From: UBA10906 sp049296695 | Lineage (GTDB): Bacteria; Pseudomonadota; Gammaproteobacteria; Methylococcales; Methylomonadaceae | Direction of reading: 5' to 3' | Length of the DNA: 64,000 nucleotides | Assembly: GCA_049296695.1 (NCBI GenBank) | Contig: JBAQSX010000100.1 | Coordinates: 1-64,000 of the forward strand | In this document: one piece after another, positions 25,958 to 34,596 of the stretch | Layout of the letters: each line of letters starts with the position of its first letter | Position numbering within the stretch: the stretch's first letter is position 1 | Program-made: the position numbers and the translations under genes | The notes under the pieces: model-generated | The model's input: the letters and a program-made list of their open reading frames with translations, nothing else | Told to the model about the DNA's origin: nothing | The model's database searches: none

Positions 25958-26995
25958 TTATTTCAAAGTTACATCAGTCAATGCCAGTAAAGGCGCGCTA
26001 CTAAATTCATTAAAATTATCGCCTCGCGCTTCAATAAATAAAGCTGAAATACCTGCTTTATTAGCCGCGAGTATTCCCTGCTCACGACCCAAACATAATA
26101 ATGCCGTCGACCACGCATCGGCCTGTGTGGGATTATGATGTAATACAGTGACTGACACCGTATTATGATCGACAGGAATACCTGTTGTAGCATTTAATAT
26201 ATGACTATAACGTTTGCCATTGGCATCAAAAAAATGTCGATACGTCCCCGAAGTCATGACTACTAATGCTTCAGTTCTATTAATAGTTAATACTTTTTGC
26301 ATAGTGCGTTCACCCGATAAAGGTTTTTCAACTGCCACGCGCCACGGCATACCATCGGGTTTTTTTCCGCGTGTTTGTAATTCACCACCAATTTCAACTA
26401 AGTAATTAGTAATGCCCTGCTTTTCTAATAATTCAGACATACGACTGACACTATAACCTTGGGCAATTGATGATAAATCAATGCGTAAATTGGGATTGCG
26501 TTTGCGGATATGATTATTATCAATAATCTCTATTTGTTTAAAACCCACTTGTTGCAAAGCGGTTTTTAACGCCTGCTGGCTTGGAATAAATAATTTATCA
26601 TCTTTAAAACCCCATAAATCAAATAAGGGCTTAATAGTTAAATCATAACAACCCTCACTGGCAATACTTACGCTTTGGGCTTCTTTAATTAAGCCAATAA
26701 TTTCTTCTGATAATACTAACGGTTCACTGCTAATAGTGGCATTAAATTGTTCAATCACTGAATCGGGGCGATAATTGGATAATTGCTCATCGAGGCGTTT
26801 AAATTCAGCATCGACTATTTGTTTAATAGACTCGGTATTAATAGTTTGGGCTGTAGTTTTATCTTGCCAAAAACTAATATGATAGGTTGTGCCTTGCGCA
26901 TAACCATTAAATTTTTGTAAGGGTGGACTTTTATCACAGGCGGTGAGTAATACTAAAATAAAGACCAGCAGGTGTTTATAAGAAAGTGTCATCAT
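25958..26995 (-). CDS. apbE: ApbE-family FAD:protein FMN transferase (lipoprotein)
   Basis: A 345-residue flavin transferase that attaches FMN to threonine residues of periplasmic or membrane proteins such as NqrB/C and RnfG/D. A lipoprotein signal with lipobox LTAC puts the lipidated cysteine at residue 20. Family features are GYAQGTTYHISFW, LSNYRPDSVIEQFN, IDLSSIAQGYSV and a C-terminal SHILNATTGIPVDHNTVSVTVL followed by DAWSTALLCLG. The stop is just past a truncated repeat element. No rnf or nqr genes are adjacent, so the target in this strain is not shown by context. Confidence 0.92.
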   Translation of the reverse strand: MMTLSYKHLLVFILVLLTACDKSPPLQKFNGYAQGTTYHISFWQDKTTAQTINTESIKQIVDAEFKRLDEQLSNYRPDSVIEQFNATISSEPLVLSEEIIGLIKEAQSVSIASEGCYDLTIKPLFDLWGFKDDKLFIPSQQALKTALQQVGFKQIEIIDNNHIRKRNPNLRIDLSSIAQGYSVSRMSELLEKQGITNYLVEIGGELQTRGKKPDGMPWRVAVEKPLSGERTMQKVLTINRTEALVVMTSGTYRHFFDANGKRYSHILNATTGIPVDHNTVSVTVLHHNPTQADAWSTALLCLGREQGILAANKAGISALFIEARGDNFNEFSSAPLLALTDVTLK

Positions 26996-27143
26996 ATAAT
27001 GAAAGAAAAATAATAAAGAGAAATTGTTGCATATATTAATTAGTCTATTATCTGAATCAGGATTTACAGAATTTTTTATCCTGTAGTCTTATCATCATAG
27101 ATAAAATACAAGCAAGCTAAGTATTGAGGTATTTAATAAAAAC

Positions 27144-27181
27144 AGAGGCGTACAAAATCATAATTTTGTACGCCTCTTAAT
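27144..27181 (-). terminator. Terminator after the KdpE-like gene
   Basis: The arms agaggcgtacaaaat and attttgtacgcctct form a strong hairpin about 20 bases beyond the stop of the minus-strand regulator. A half copy of the ctgaatcaggattt repeat lies just upstream of apbE at 27051-27083. Confidence 0.75.
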
Positions 27182-27199
27182 TAAACGCGATAACTGGAA

Positions 27200-27901
27200 T
27201 TAAATACTTAAACGATACCCCACACCTACTTCGGTTAATAAATAACACGGATGCGCGGGATCGGGTTCTATTTTTTGGCGTAACTGCCCCATATAAATAC
27301 GAATATAATGGGTTTGTTGACTATACGCCGCCCCCCAAACTAATAATAATAATTGCCGATGGGTTAATACTTTACCCGCATGACGAATTAATACTGCCAA
27401 TAAACGGTATTCAATAGGAGTTAAATGAATACGTCGCTCGCCAACATAGACTGAGTGGGCATTTAAATCAACATGTAATTCACCGACATGAAACTCTGTT
27501 TTATTGCTTTCTTGATTAAATTGCGCCGCGTGCCGTAATGATACCTTGAGTCTTGCTGATAATTCACCTATGCCAAAAGGTTTGGTTAAATAATCATCCG
27601 CACCTGCATCTAAGGCGGCAATTTTATCGTTTTCCATGCTACGCGCTGATAATACAATAATGGGTAAATTGTAATGTTCCCGAATTTTAGTAATGACCGC
27701 AATACCGTCCATGCGTGGCAATCCTAAATCTAAAATTACTAAATCGGGTTGATGATTATTAATTTCTTGTAAGCCTTTTTCACCCGTACCCGCTTCTATT
27801 ATATTAAAACCGCGTACAGTTAAACTGGTGCGTAAAAAACATCGAATTTGAGGGTCATCTTCAATGATTAAAATGGTTATTTGATTGGTATTTTGTGGCA
27901 T
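27200..27901 (-). CDS. kdpE: KdpE-like OmpR-family response regulator, orphan
   Basis: A 233-residue response regulator with a receiver domain (phospho-acceptor D58 in LVILDLGLPRMDG; later LSARSMENDKIAALDAGADDYLTKPFGIGELSARL) and a C-terminal winged helix (HLTPIEYRLLAVLIRHAGKVLTHRQLL, HYIRIYMGQLRQKIEPD). The sequence tracks E. coli KdpE closely. KdpE normally works with the kinase KdpD to control the KdpFABC K+ pump, but neither lies beside it here, and both neighbours point elsewhere. It may be controlled by a distant KdpD or have a new target. Confidence in family is high, in role moderate. Confidence 0.85.
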   Translation of the reverse strand: MPQNTNQITILIIEDDPQIRCFLRTSLTVRGFNIIEAGTGEKGLQEINNHQPDLVILDLGLPRMDGIAVITKIREHYNLPIIVLSARSMENDKIAALDAGADDYLTKPFGIGELSARLKVSLRHAAQFNQESNKTEFHVGELHVDLNAHSVYVGERRIHLTPIEYRLLAVLIRHAGKVLTHRQLLLLVWGAAYSQQTHYIRIYMGQLRQKIEPDPAHPCYLLTEVGVGYRLSI

Positions 27902-28235
27902 AAAATTATTTTAAACCTTTTAAAAGCATAACAAAAACTTAAATGTAGAGTGCAAAACATGTTTTGCACTCTAACAATATAATTTAAATTTTACAAATAT
28001 TTTTTGTCGTATACAGAGAGTATTTATAGCGCGATTTTAAACTATATATTATAAAACCGCTCATTATAGTGTCATAAATACTATGATTAATAAGGCTTGA
28101 ATAGTTATTGTATTTAAACTCTAAAGCTCTGACTACAGAGTTTTCAATTAAAGTGAGTTTCTCATTGAATGTGAAAACTCTGTAAGTCAATTATTCTAAA
28201 AAATCAGCTAACGTTATTACACAGGTATTTTACTT
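27902..28235. other. Non-coding region with two palindromes
   Basis: A perfect palindrome agagtgcaaaacat/atgttttgcactct lies at 27947-27972. An inverted pair actacagagttttca/tgaaaactctgtaagt lies around 28131-28186, close after the last pilin-like gene, where it may terminate that operon. A 68-codon open frame at 27984-28190 has no start signal or similarity I recognise and is not called. Confidence 0.5.
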
Positions 28236-28991
28236 TTAACCGCATTTACCCGATGTATATTGGGTATCGGTTACAGCTGTGGTACATGCCCATACGCCAT
28301 CGGGGCTGCGTATCCATGAAATACTTTTACCTACAATAAAAGAATTACCTTGAATAATACAAGTAATAGCCGCCGTACCAGCCGCCGCATCAAAATCATC
28401 AACGCTTATCGAAGAACAGTTTTTGGTACTTGATTGCAAACCAATATCGATAATACTCGGTGCTGTTATGCGTCCTTGATTGAGCATCATTTCCAATATT
28501 GCTTTTCCCGCACTAACTTCGGCTAAACTTTCAAAAAATTGGCTTCGCGCAATATAGTTACTATATACCGCGCCACTGGTCACAAAAGCACTCGTCAAGC
28601 AAGATTTAAGATCATTCAAACAAACCAAACTATTATCGCGCTTACAGTATTTAACATAATTAAGTGTGTAATGCAGATTTGTTTGCGGACTAATCGCGTG
28701 TAATTGATTGACTAAACCATTAAAAGTCTCTGTTGAAGTATTATCATTGGCTTCAACACAGGCGGCATATTCACTGACTTCATTATTGTCATGATTATAA
28801 GTCACAAAATTATTAATAATACCTGTATAAATGCTATTACTAATAATGTCTTTAATAGCTTGTGTATCGCTTGTTTGTAACGCTACGCCATCGGGATTAC
28901 TCAGTGAAATATAAATAGCCTGATGAGCAAATGCCATAGTTTGCATACTAAACAACAGGACAATTATTAATTTATAAGCGTGGTTTTTCAT
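28236..28991 (-). CDS. Secreted protein with pilin-like C-terminal domain, member 4 (type b)
   Basis: A 251-residue Sec-exported protein (signal peptide ending AFA, near residue 22), last of four tandem paralogues. It shares eight cysteines with the others. The C-terminal ~110 residues follow a type IV pilin head plan: a helix-like YIARSQFFESLAEVSAGKAILEMMLNQG, then DIGLQ, a beta region and a C-terminal disulfide (WACTT ... GKCG). There is no hydrophobic pilin N-terminal helix or prepilin-peptidase site. The N-terminal ~120 residues (AIYISLSNPDG, then YAACVEAND) are an unknown domain. It is closest to member 2. Function unknown; a periplasmic or secreted pilus-related partner is a guess. Confidence 0.75.
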   Translation of the reverse strand: MKNHAYKLIIVLLFSMQTMAFAHQAIYISLSNPDGVALQTSDTQAIKDIISNSIYTGIINNFVTYNHDNNEVSEYAACVEANDNTSTETFNGLVNQLHAISPQTNLHYTLNYVKYCKRDNSLVCLNDLKSCLTSAFVTSGAVYSNYIARSQFFESLAEVSAGKAILEMMLNQGRITAPSIIDIGLQSSTKNCSSISVDDFDAAAGTAAITCIIQGNSFIVGKSISWIRSPDGVWACTTAVTDTQYTSGKCG

Positions 28992-29027
28992 AAAAAATTC
29001 CTGATAAATGGAAAATAAAGAAAGGCT

Positions 29028-29780
29028 TTAATACGTACACAATTTATTGCTGTATTGCGTAGCAACATTGGTAGTGCATGACCACACGCCGCTATTATCA
29101 CGCGCCCACGTCACCACTTTATTATTAATAAGTGCGTTACCTTTTATAATACAACTAATAGTTGCACTACCCGCCCCAGCATCAAAATTATCAATACTAA
29201 TCGCTGAGCAGTTTTCTGAAGAAGCTTCAAAACCAATATCAGCAACAGTAGGTATGAGCCACAAACCTTCATTTACTAATATTTCAAGGTTTAATTTAGC
29301 GTTTGAAATATCGTTTAAACTCGCGGCAAATTGTGCTTTAGCAACATAAGTATTATAAAGGCTGTTTGAATGAATAAAGGCTGAATCAAAACAGGCATTA
29401 GGATTCGCTACACAGGCAAGGGTTTCATTTGCCATGCAACGCTGAGTTACTTTTAGCTGATAACGACTGTTTTCACTGAGTGAAAGATTTCTTAGGGTAT
29501 TAATAAAAGTTTTAAATTGTTCGGCACTGCTATTATCAGTTGCCTGAACGCAAGCATAAAACTTGTTTTTCGCACGCGCTAATGGCTGGTAAATCAATAA
29601 AGTATCAACAATATTGGTACTAACAGCTTGTCCTACTGTTGTTTGAATGCTGTTAATATCGATTAATTTATCGGCACTATTATTATTAGTAACTGAAATA
29701 TTCACGGCGCGATTATCAGCAATAACACAGTGACTTATTAATAATAAGCCACATAATAAAACACGGAACTTTTGTTGCAT
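29028..29780 (-). CDS. Secreted protein with pilin-like C-terminal domain, member 3 (type a)
   Basis: A 250-residue exported paralogue with a signal peptide ending VIA (near residue 21) and mature start DNRAVNISV. It carries the eight shared cysteines (YACVQ, QRCMANETLACVANPNAC, ENCSAIS, TISCIIKG, WSCTT, LCTY), plus two in the signal region. The C-terminal part reads YVAKAQFAASLNDISNAKLN, matching the YxARSQ-type start of a pilin head helix, and ends with the W-x-C ... C pilin-like D-loop. It is closest to member 1. The preceding gene is 81 bp away and the next 36 bp, consistent with one transcript. Confidence 0.75.
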   Translation of the reverse strand: MQQKFRVLLCGLLLISHCVIADNRAVNISVTNNNSADKLIDINSIQTTVGQAVSTNIVDTLLIYQPLARAKNKFYACVQATDNSSAEQFKTFINTLRNLSLSENSRYQLKVTQRCMANETLACVANPNACFDSAFIHSNSLYNTYVAKAQFAASLNDISNAKLNLEILVNEGLWLIPTVADIGFEASSENCSAISIDNFDAGAGSATISCIIKGNALINNKVVTWARDNSGVWSCTTNVATQYSNKLCTY

Positions 29781-29861
29781 GATTAATTCCTCTAAAATTA
29801 GAGATGTAAGGAGTTTTTATTACTTAATGTTTAAAACAATAAATACTCCCTTACAAATTAT

Positions 29862-30602
29862 TTAATTACATTGACCCGCCGTAAAATTGGTGTCTACTAT
29901 AGTTGAGCTACAAGACCACGCACCATCTGGAGTACGCGTCCATGTGATATTTTTATTTAAAACTATCGAATTACCTTGAATAGTACAAGTAATAGCCGCC
30001 GTACCACCCGCCGCATCAAAACTATCAATAGTAATTACTGAGCAGTTTTTAGTGCTGGGTTGCAAACCAATATCGGTAACAGAGGGCTGATTCATGACAC
30101 CTTTATCTAATAATAATTCTAAAGCGGCTTTACCTGCGGTTATATCAGCCAAACCTGAGGTAAATTGTTTTCTTGCCATATACATGCTATATGCCGCGCT
30201 AGTCACAAAAGCATTACTTAAGCAATTAACACTGTCGTCAGAACAAACAAAAGTATTATCGCGTTGACATTGTTTTGCATATTTCAAAGTAAAATTACCA
30301 ATGGCTAAATTGCGTAATTGTCCAACAAAACTATTAAAATCCGTTGTTGAAATATTATCAGCCGCTTCCGCGCAAGCATAAAATTTGTCTGTTTGGATAA
30401 AACCGTGGTTATAAGTAATAAAGTTTTTAATAATGCCTTTACTAATAGCATCACCTACTGTTTGATGAATAGCATCCGTGCTATCAGTTATCGCTATACC
30501 GTCTGGATTACTGACTGAGATATTAATTGCCTGTCCTGCAAACGCTATTGAATGAGTGGTAAGTAAGCTAATAATAGCCAATAAATACGCTAGTTTTTTC
30601 AT
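29862..30602 (-). CDS. Secreted protein with pilin-like C-terminal domain, member 2 (type b)
   Basis: A 246-residue exported paralogue with a signal peptide ending AFA and mature start GQAINISVSNPDG, nearly the same as member 4. It has the eight shared cysteines (YACAEAAD, KQCQRDNTFVCSDDSVNC, KNCSVIT, AITCTIQG, WSCSS, GQCN). The helix-like stretch YMARKQFTSGLADITAGKAA and the DIGLQ/W-x-C/C-terminal Cys arrangement again recall a type IV pilin head. No transmembrane helix follows the signal peptide. A good Shine-Dalgarno-like taggag precedes the start. No known family was recognised for the N-terminal domain. Confidence 0.75.
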   Translation of the reverse strand: MKKLAYLLAIISLLTTHSIAFAGQAINISVSNPDGIAITDSTDAIHQTVGDAISKGIIKNFITYNHGFIQTDKFYACAEAADNISTTDFNSFVGQLRNLAIGNFTLKYAKQCQRDNTFVCSDDSVNCLSNAFVTSAAYSMYMARKQFTSGLADITAGKAALELLLDKGVMNQPSVTDIGLQPSTKNCSVITIDSFDAAGGTAAITCTIQGNSIVLNKNITWTRTPDGAWSCSSTIVDTNFTAGQCN

Positions 30603-30663
30603 GATTAACTCCTAAGTAAATTTAAAAAGTAATAGTTGTAACTATTACTAAGAAACTAAAGTA

Positions 30664-31401
30664 TTAATTTTTACAGCCCGCGCTATATTTAGAATCAGCA
30701 TCGGTAGTACATTGCCATTTACCATCATTAGTACGCGTCCATACGATGTTTTTACCAATTACCGCTGAATTACCTTGGATAATACAACTAATAGCCGCTG
30801 TACCAGCACCCGCATCATAATTATCTACAAAAATAGCAGAGCAGTTTTTACTCGATGACTGCATACCAATGTCATAAGTCGATGGCATATACATCGAGCC
30901 TTCATTGAGTTTCATGTCAATCATGTATTTACCCACCGACAATTCTTCTAAACTGGCGGCAAATTGCGCTTTTGCCACATAAGTCATGTATTTACCTGTC
31001 GTAGTAATAAATGCGCTATTAAAACAGGCGAGTGGGTCGGCAATACAGGCTAAGGCCTCGTTTTTGCCGCAACTAGGTTGGGTTTTTAATTGATAATGGC
31101 TAGAGGCATTAATGCTGACTCGGTGCAAATCATTAACAAAATTAGTAAATTGTTCTGGTGTCGTCCCTGTGGTTGCTTCAACACAAGCGAAAAATTTATT
31201 AGATGCCATTTCGCTAGGCTTGTAAGTGAGCATGGTATCAACCACGCCATTACTTACCGCTTGCGCAACCACTTGATGTATTGCGGCAACATCCTTGTCA
31301 TCCGAATCGCGTAATGAAATAGTCACCGCATGATTATCGGCAACCGCTAAGTTGCTATTTAATAACAACACACCCCATAAAATGTAAGCATAGTTTTTCA
31401 T
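30664..31401 (-). CDS. Secreted protein with pilin-like C-terminal domain, member 1 (type a)
   Basis: A 245-residue exported protein, first in the four-gene minus-strand series. The signal peptide ends AVA (residue 21). Cysteines are at 73, 111, 119, 126, 187, 206, 231 and 243. From residue 141 the sequence YVAKAQFAASLEELSVGKYM resembles the C-terminal half of the pilin alpha-1 helix (YxARSQ...), followed by NCSAIF, a strand region with SCIIQG and GKNIVWTRTNDGKWQCTT, then GC near the end, like the pilin D-loop. The hydrophobic methylated helix of true pilins is absent. It is closest to member 3. A 344-bp non-coding region upstream should contain the operon promoter. Confidence 0.75.
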   Translation of the reverse strand: MKNYAYILWGVLLLNSNLAVADNHAVTISLRDSDDKDVAAIHQVVAQAVSNGVVDTMLTYKPSEMASNKFFACVEATTGTTPEQFTNFVNDLHRVSINASSHYQLKTQPSCGKNEALACIADPLACFNSAFITTTGKYMTYVAKAQFAASLEELSVGKYMIDMKLNEGSMYMPSTYDIGMQSSSKNCSAIFVDNYDAGAGTAAISCIIQGNSAVIGKNIVWTRTNDGKWQCTTDADSKYSAGCKN

Positions 31402-31745
31402 CGTTCACTCCCAAAAAATTAAACACAGCAATTGCCAGTCAGTTTTACACTAAAATCAAAGTAATACCTTGAGTGCGCGTTTATTATGGTTGAGTTTGTC
31501 TAAAAGAGGTACAAAAAAGAAGGGAATAAAATGTGCGATATTTACTTTTCAAACTTGCAATAATCTGTTGTATAACAAAATGTTGTGTAAAAACTAATGA
31601 ACATTCATAAAATAGGCGATAAGCAAAATGCGCTTATGCAAAATTAAAGTACGGCGCGACTGTTATAATTTGTAGGTATTTAAAAAAATAGCACCTTTAG
31701 TTTAGCTTTAGGTATTTTTCATGTTAATCAATCGATAGGATAACT
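31402..31745. other. Divergent intergenic region
   Basis: It separates the start of the four-gene pilin-like series from the divergent DUF5765-like gene. No repeat family member or gene was recognised; promoters for both directions are expected here. Confidence 0.5.
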
Positions 31746-32525
31746 ATGTGTTTTAGTGCGACTATGTCATTAGGGCTGGGCGTGGTTGGATTTGCCGCCT
31801 CGGCTGTTACTTTTTTAGATAAAGAAGAAGCGTTTTGGGTACGTTTTGCGCGTGCTTATGCCATTTTCCATTTTGCTTTAATGGAGTTAATTCAATATTT
31901 TGCCTATCCTGTGGTCGATCAATGCGGTTATGGCACGAATTACTTTTTAAGTGAATTATCAACTTACCATATTTGTTTGCAAGCCTTGGCAATTATGCCC
32001 GCATTAGCGACTTATTCGTCAGATAAAATGGCTTTAAAAAAAGCAACTTTATTAGGTGTGGGTTTAAGCGGTTCATTTTTGATATTTAGTTTTTTACCTA
32101 AAGAATTACAATTGTTTAATTCCTTGCCCGTATTTAATTTTTTACCCAGTGAAGTATTAAATGCAGCCAATAAACCTAATTTTATTGGCGATATGATTTC
32201 GTGTTTGCGTAGCGGTACCTATCATATTGCTTATAATATCTCCAGTGCCTTTGGTTCAATTGTAACGCACGGCTCTTTATTTGGTTTGGCATTAAGTGGT
32301 TTTGTTTGGAAAGATAATAAACGCATTGCCAGTTATCATTTTAGTATGGCAATAATGACTTTATTTGTACCCCAATGGATTTTTGGCGTAACAACAGGTG
32401 AGGCGGCGGCGATTTATTGTTTTTATTCAATTCCAATCACTATTAGTTTTATGCCAGTATTTAAGAAATTTTTTACTGCACAAGCAGAAGTTTATAACTA
32501 TAATGAATTAAGAAGTAACGCTTAA
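31746..32525 (+). CDS. DUF5765-like multi-helix membrane protein
   Basis: A 259-residue membrane protein with about 7-8 hydrophobic helices. The N-terminus MCFSATMSLGLGVVG fits a family of predicted membrane proteins that begin MCFSAT(A/M)S, annotated as DUF5765. Conserved-looking polar positions include ALMELIQYFAYPVVDQCG in the second to third helix. The function is unknown. It starts with ATG after a ggataac purine stretch and ends just before a strong bidirectional terminator shared with hps-phi. It is transcribed divergently from the pilin-like series; no functional link is implied by sequence. Confidence 0.7.
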   Translation: MCFSATMSLGLGVVGFAASAVTFLDKEEAFWVRFARAYAIFHFALMELIQYFAYPVVDQCGYGTNYFLSELSTYHICLQALAIMPALATYSSDKMALKKATLLGVGLSGSFLIFSFLPKELQLFNSLPVFNFLPSEVLNAANKPNFIGDMISCLRSGTYHIAYNISSAFGSIVTHGSLFGLALSGFVWKDNKRIASYHFSMAIMTLFVPQWIFGVTTGEAAAIYCFYSIPITISFMPVFKKFFTAQAEVYNYNELRSNA

Positions 32526-32529
32526 AAAC

Positions 32530-32570
32530 AAAAAAGCCTGCTAGATTTTTAAAATCTAGCAGGCTTTTTT
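32530..32570. terminator. Bidirectional terminator
   Basis: The stem aaaaaagcctgctagattt/aaatctagcaggctttttt with A and T runs on both sides lies between two convergent genes and fits an intrinsic terminator for both. Confidence 0.9.
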
Positions 32571-32594
32571 AATGCGTTTTTGTAAATAGCACGA

Positions 32595-33770
32595 TTACTC
32601 TAAATTAGCATGTCGATAACGCATTTCTTCTTCGGCAATGCCTTTTTCATGAATTAAATGCGATACCAAGGCTTCTAAGAAAAATAAAGTCGATAATTCA
32701 AATACTGTTCCCATCGGCATACCTTGCACTTTAGTATATTGTGCAGTTTCACCAATTTGAAAAACCCCGTCTGCCAACTCACCAATAGTCGAACTGGCTT
32801 TTGAGGTAATTAATAAAATATCCGCGCCCACTTCTTTAGCACGTTTAGTAAAGGCAATTAATTGTTCAGTTTCCCCAGAACCTGAAATGACAATTAATAA
32901 ATCGCCGCGTTTAATACTAGGGGTGACAATTTCACCCACTACGCTTACGTCATAACCGCTGTGCATTAAACGCATAGCAAAGAATTTAGTAATTAACCCA
33001 GAGCGTCCTGCACCTGAAACAAAAATCCGTTTGGCATTATCTAACATGCGGGTTAAGCGTACCGCATGAGCGTCATCGGTGGCAGATAAAATCGAATGAA
33101 TTTTATTAACGATTAATTGTTGATGACTCGATTTACCCTCTGAGGCTAAACGAATTGCTTTAGCGGCATCAGCTGGCGAACTTGCGCCATAAATTGCCGC
33201 GCCGACTACAATAATATTTGCGCCCGCATCGACTACTTGTTTAATGGTTGATTTTTTAATGCCCCCTGCAACTGAGAGGCGCATTTTTAAACCTAATTGG
33301 GCAATGGCTTGCAAATCTTCAAAAGGAGTTTGACCTGCGGCTTGTGCATCTAAACCTGTGTGTACGCCAATAATATGCGCCCCTAATTTAGCGGCTTCAA
33401 GTGCGCATTCCACTTTATTCGGTACATTAATTAAATCCACTTGTACTTCAGCGGCATATTTTTTAGCGGCTTTAATAACCCCTGCAATGGTGGCTAAACC
33501 TGAAACGCCCAATACCGTACAAATATCTGCGCCAGCGGCATAAAAAGGTTCGGCTTCATATTCGCCAGCATCCATTGTTTTTAAATCAACTAAAATCAAT
33601 TTATCGGGAAATTTAGCGCGCAAAGCTTTTACTAAATCAACGCCATTATGTTTAATACACGGCGTTCCTATTTCAAAAATATCGACATGCTCAGCGGTTT
33701 GCTCGGCAAGATTTAAAGTAGCATTAAAATCTAAAGAATCTAATGCGAGTTGTATTAATGGACGGGCCAT
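32595..33770 (-). CDS. hps-phi: Fused 3-hexulose-6-phosphate synthase/6-phospho-3-hexuloisomerase
   Basis: A 391-residue bifunctional enzyme of the RuMP pathway. The N-terminal ~210 residues are an HPS TIM barrel (IQLALDSLDFNATLNLAEQ, EIGTPCIKHNGVDLVK, LILVDLKTMDAGEYEAEPF with the catalytic DxKxxD pattern), which condenses formaldehyde with ribulose 5-phosphate. From about residue 215 a SIS-fold PHI domain follows (IFVSGAGRSGLITKFFAMRLMHSGYDV, LIVISGSGETEQLIAF), which isomerises the product to fructose 6-phosphate. Fusion channels a toxic intermediate and is known from methanotrophs. It is the strongest metabolic clue to the organism. No other C1 genes lie next to it, and it shares a terminator with the convergent DUF5765-like gene. 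Confidence 0.95.
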   Translation of the reverse strand: MARPLIQLALDSLDFNATLNLAEQTAEHVDIFEIGTPCIKHNGVDLVKALRAKFPDKLILVDLKTMDAGEYEAEPFYAAGADICTVLGVSGLATIAGVIKAAKKYAAEVQVDLINVPNKVECALEAAKLGAHIIGVHTGLDAQAAGQTPFEDLQAIAQLGLKMRLSVAGGIKKSTIKQVVDAGANIIVVGAAIYGASSPADAAKAIRLASEGKSSHQQLIVNKIHSILSATDDAHAVRLTRMLDNAKRIFVSGAGRSGLITKFFAMRLMHSGYDVSVVGEIVTPSIKRGDLLIVISGSGETEQLIAFTKRAKEVGADILLITSKASSTIGELADGVFQIGETAQYTKVQGMPMGTVFELSTLFFLEALVSHLIHEKGIAEEEMRYRHANLE

Positions 33771-33912
33771 AGTGATGCACTCCTATAAGGTTCGTTAATT
33801 ATAAGTATTATTGAATCGACAAACTTTAAAACAGCTATTGACTAATGTCAATTGTGTCAACAGAAATAAAAATAAAACTAGCTTGGCAATATAAATCATT
33901 ATTATGCTATTT

Positions 33913-34596
33913 TCACAAACTACGTCTGATTGCCTTCATAGTTTCAAAAGTTAATAATTGTTTATCATTATCATAAACCTTGCCATCCAAATCAGTAGCC
34001 AATAAACCAATCACTTCAATTAATTCATCAAATACACTCACAGGATCATCTAATAAACTGGGCTGCATGAAAAAGACTACGCCTGAACAATAAAAGGTTT
34101 TTAAGTTTTTATCAGGAAATGTTCCGGGAGGTGTTAAACAAGCTACGCCAAAATCAACCATACGATTATTATCTAATCGCTCAAATATTTTCAATTTACC
34201 ATAAATCAATCCCGCCGTTTCTAAGGCATTCACTAAATCCGCGCCATTAAACCCTTTTTCAGCTCTAGCAATTAAAGTTAATTGAATAATTTCAGGTGCG
34301 ATAGGACGTGACTTGGGTTCGATATAATCGTCCTCCTCGTCTTCTTCTAGGGGGATTTCATACTCTTCTTCAAACTCTTCGACAATATGCGCTTTTGCTA
34401 TAGGTTCGGGTTTTTCTACCGCTTCAAATTCTGTATTTGCGGGTGATTTTCTACGCTGTCTTATGGGCATTTCATCATCAAAAAAATCAAATGCCTGCCG
34501 CAGTTGTTTATCTTTTAAATAACTCCACAATAATATGCCCATAATAATAAGCAAGCCTGTGGCAATAATAATAATTCTTACAATTTCTTTGTCCAT
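33913..34596 (-). CDS. zipA: Cell division protein ZipA
   Basis: A 227-residue bitopic division protein that tethers FtsZ to the membrane in gammaproteobacteria. The N-terminal helix IVRIIIIATGLLIIMGILLWSYL (residues 5-27) is followed by a short basic stretch, an acidic linker (EEFEEEYEIPLEEDEEDDY) and the C-terminal FtsZ-binding domain from about residue 100 (IIQLTLIARAEKGFNGADLVNAL ... GVACLTPPGTF). It is shorter than E. coli ZipA (328) because the Pro/Gln-rich linker is reduced. Its ATG overlaps the smc stop as TAATG, so the two are translationally coupled, a common gammaproteobacterial arrangement. Confidence 0.93.
   Translation of the reverse strand: MDKEIVRIIIIATGLLIIMGILLWSYLKDKQLRQAFDFFDDEMPIRQRRKSPANTEFEAVEKPEPIAKAHIVEEFEEEYEIPLEEDEEDDYIEPKSRPIAPEIIQLTLIARAEKGFNGADLVNALETAGLIYGKLKIFERLDNNRMVDFGVACLTPPGTFPDKNLKTFYCSGVVFFMQPSLLDDPVSVFDELIEVIGLLATDLDGKVYDNDKQLLTFETMKAIRRSL

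Noticed and set aside
27984..28190. Open frame of 68 codons on the minus strand
   Set aside because: No ribosome site, no recognisable sequence, and it overlaps inverted repeats in an AT-rich gap.
28236..31401. Calling the four tandem genes true type IV pilins
   Set aside because: They have cleavable Sec signals and no Gly-Phe-type prepilin site or hydrophobic N-terminal helix, so they cannot assemble as normal pilins.
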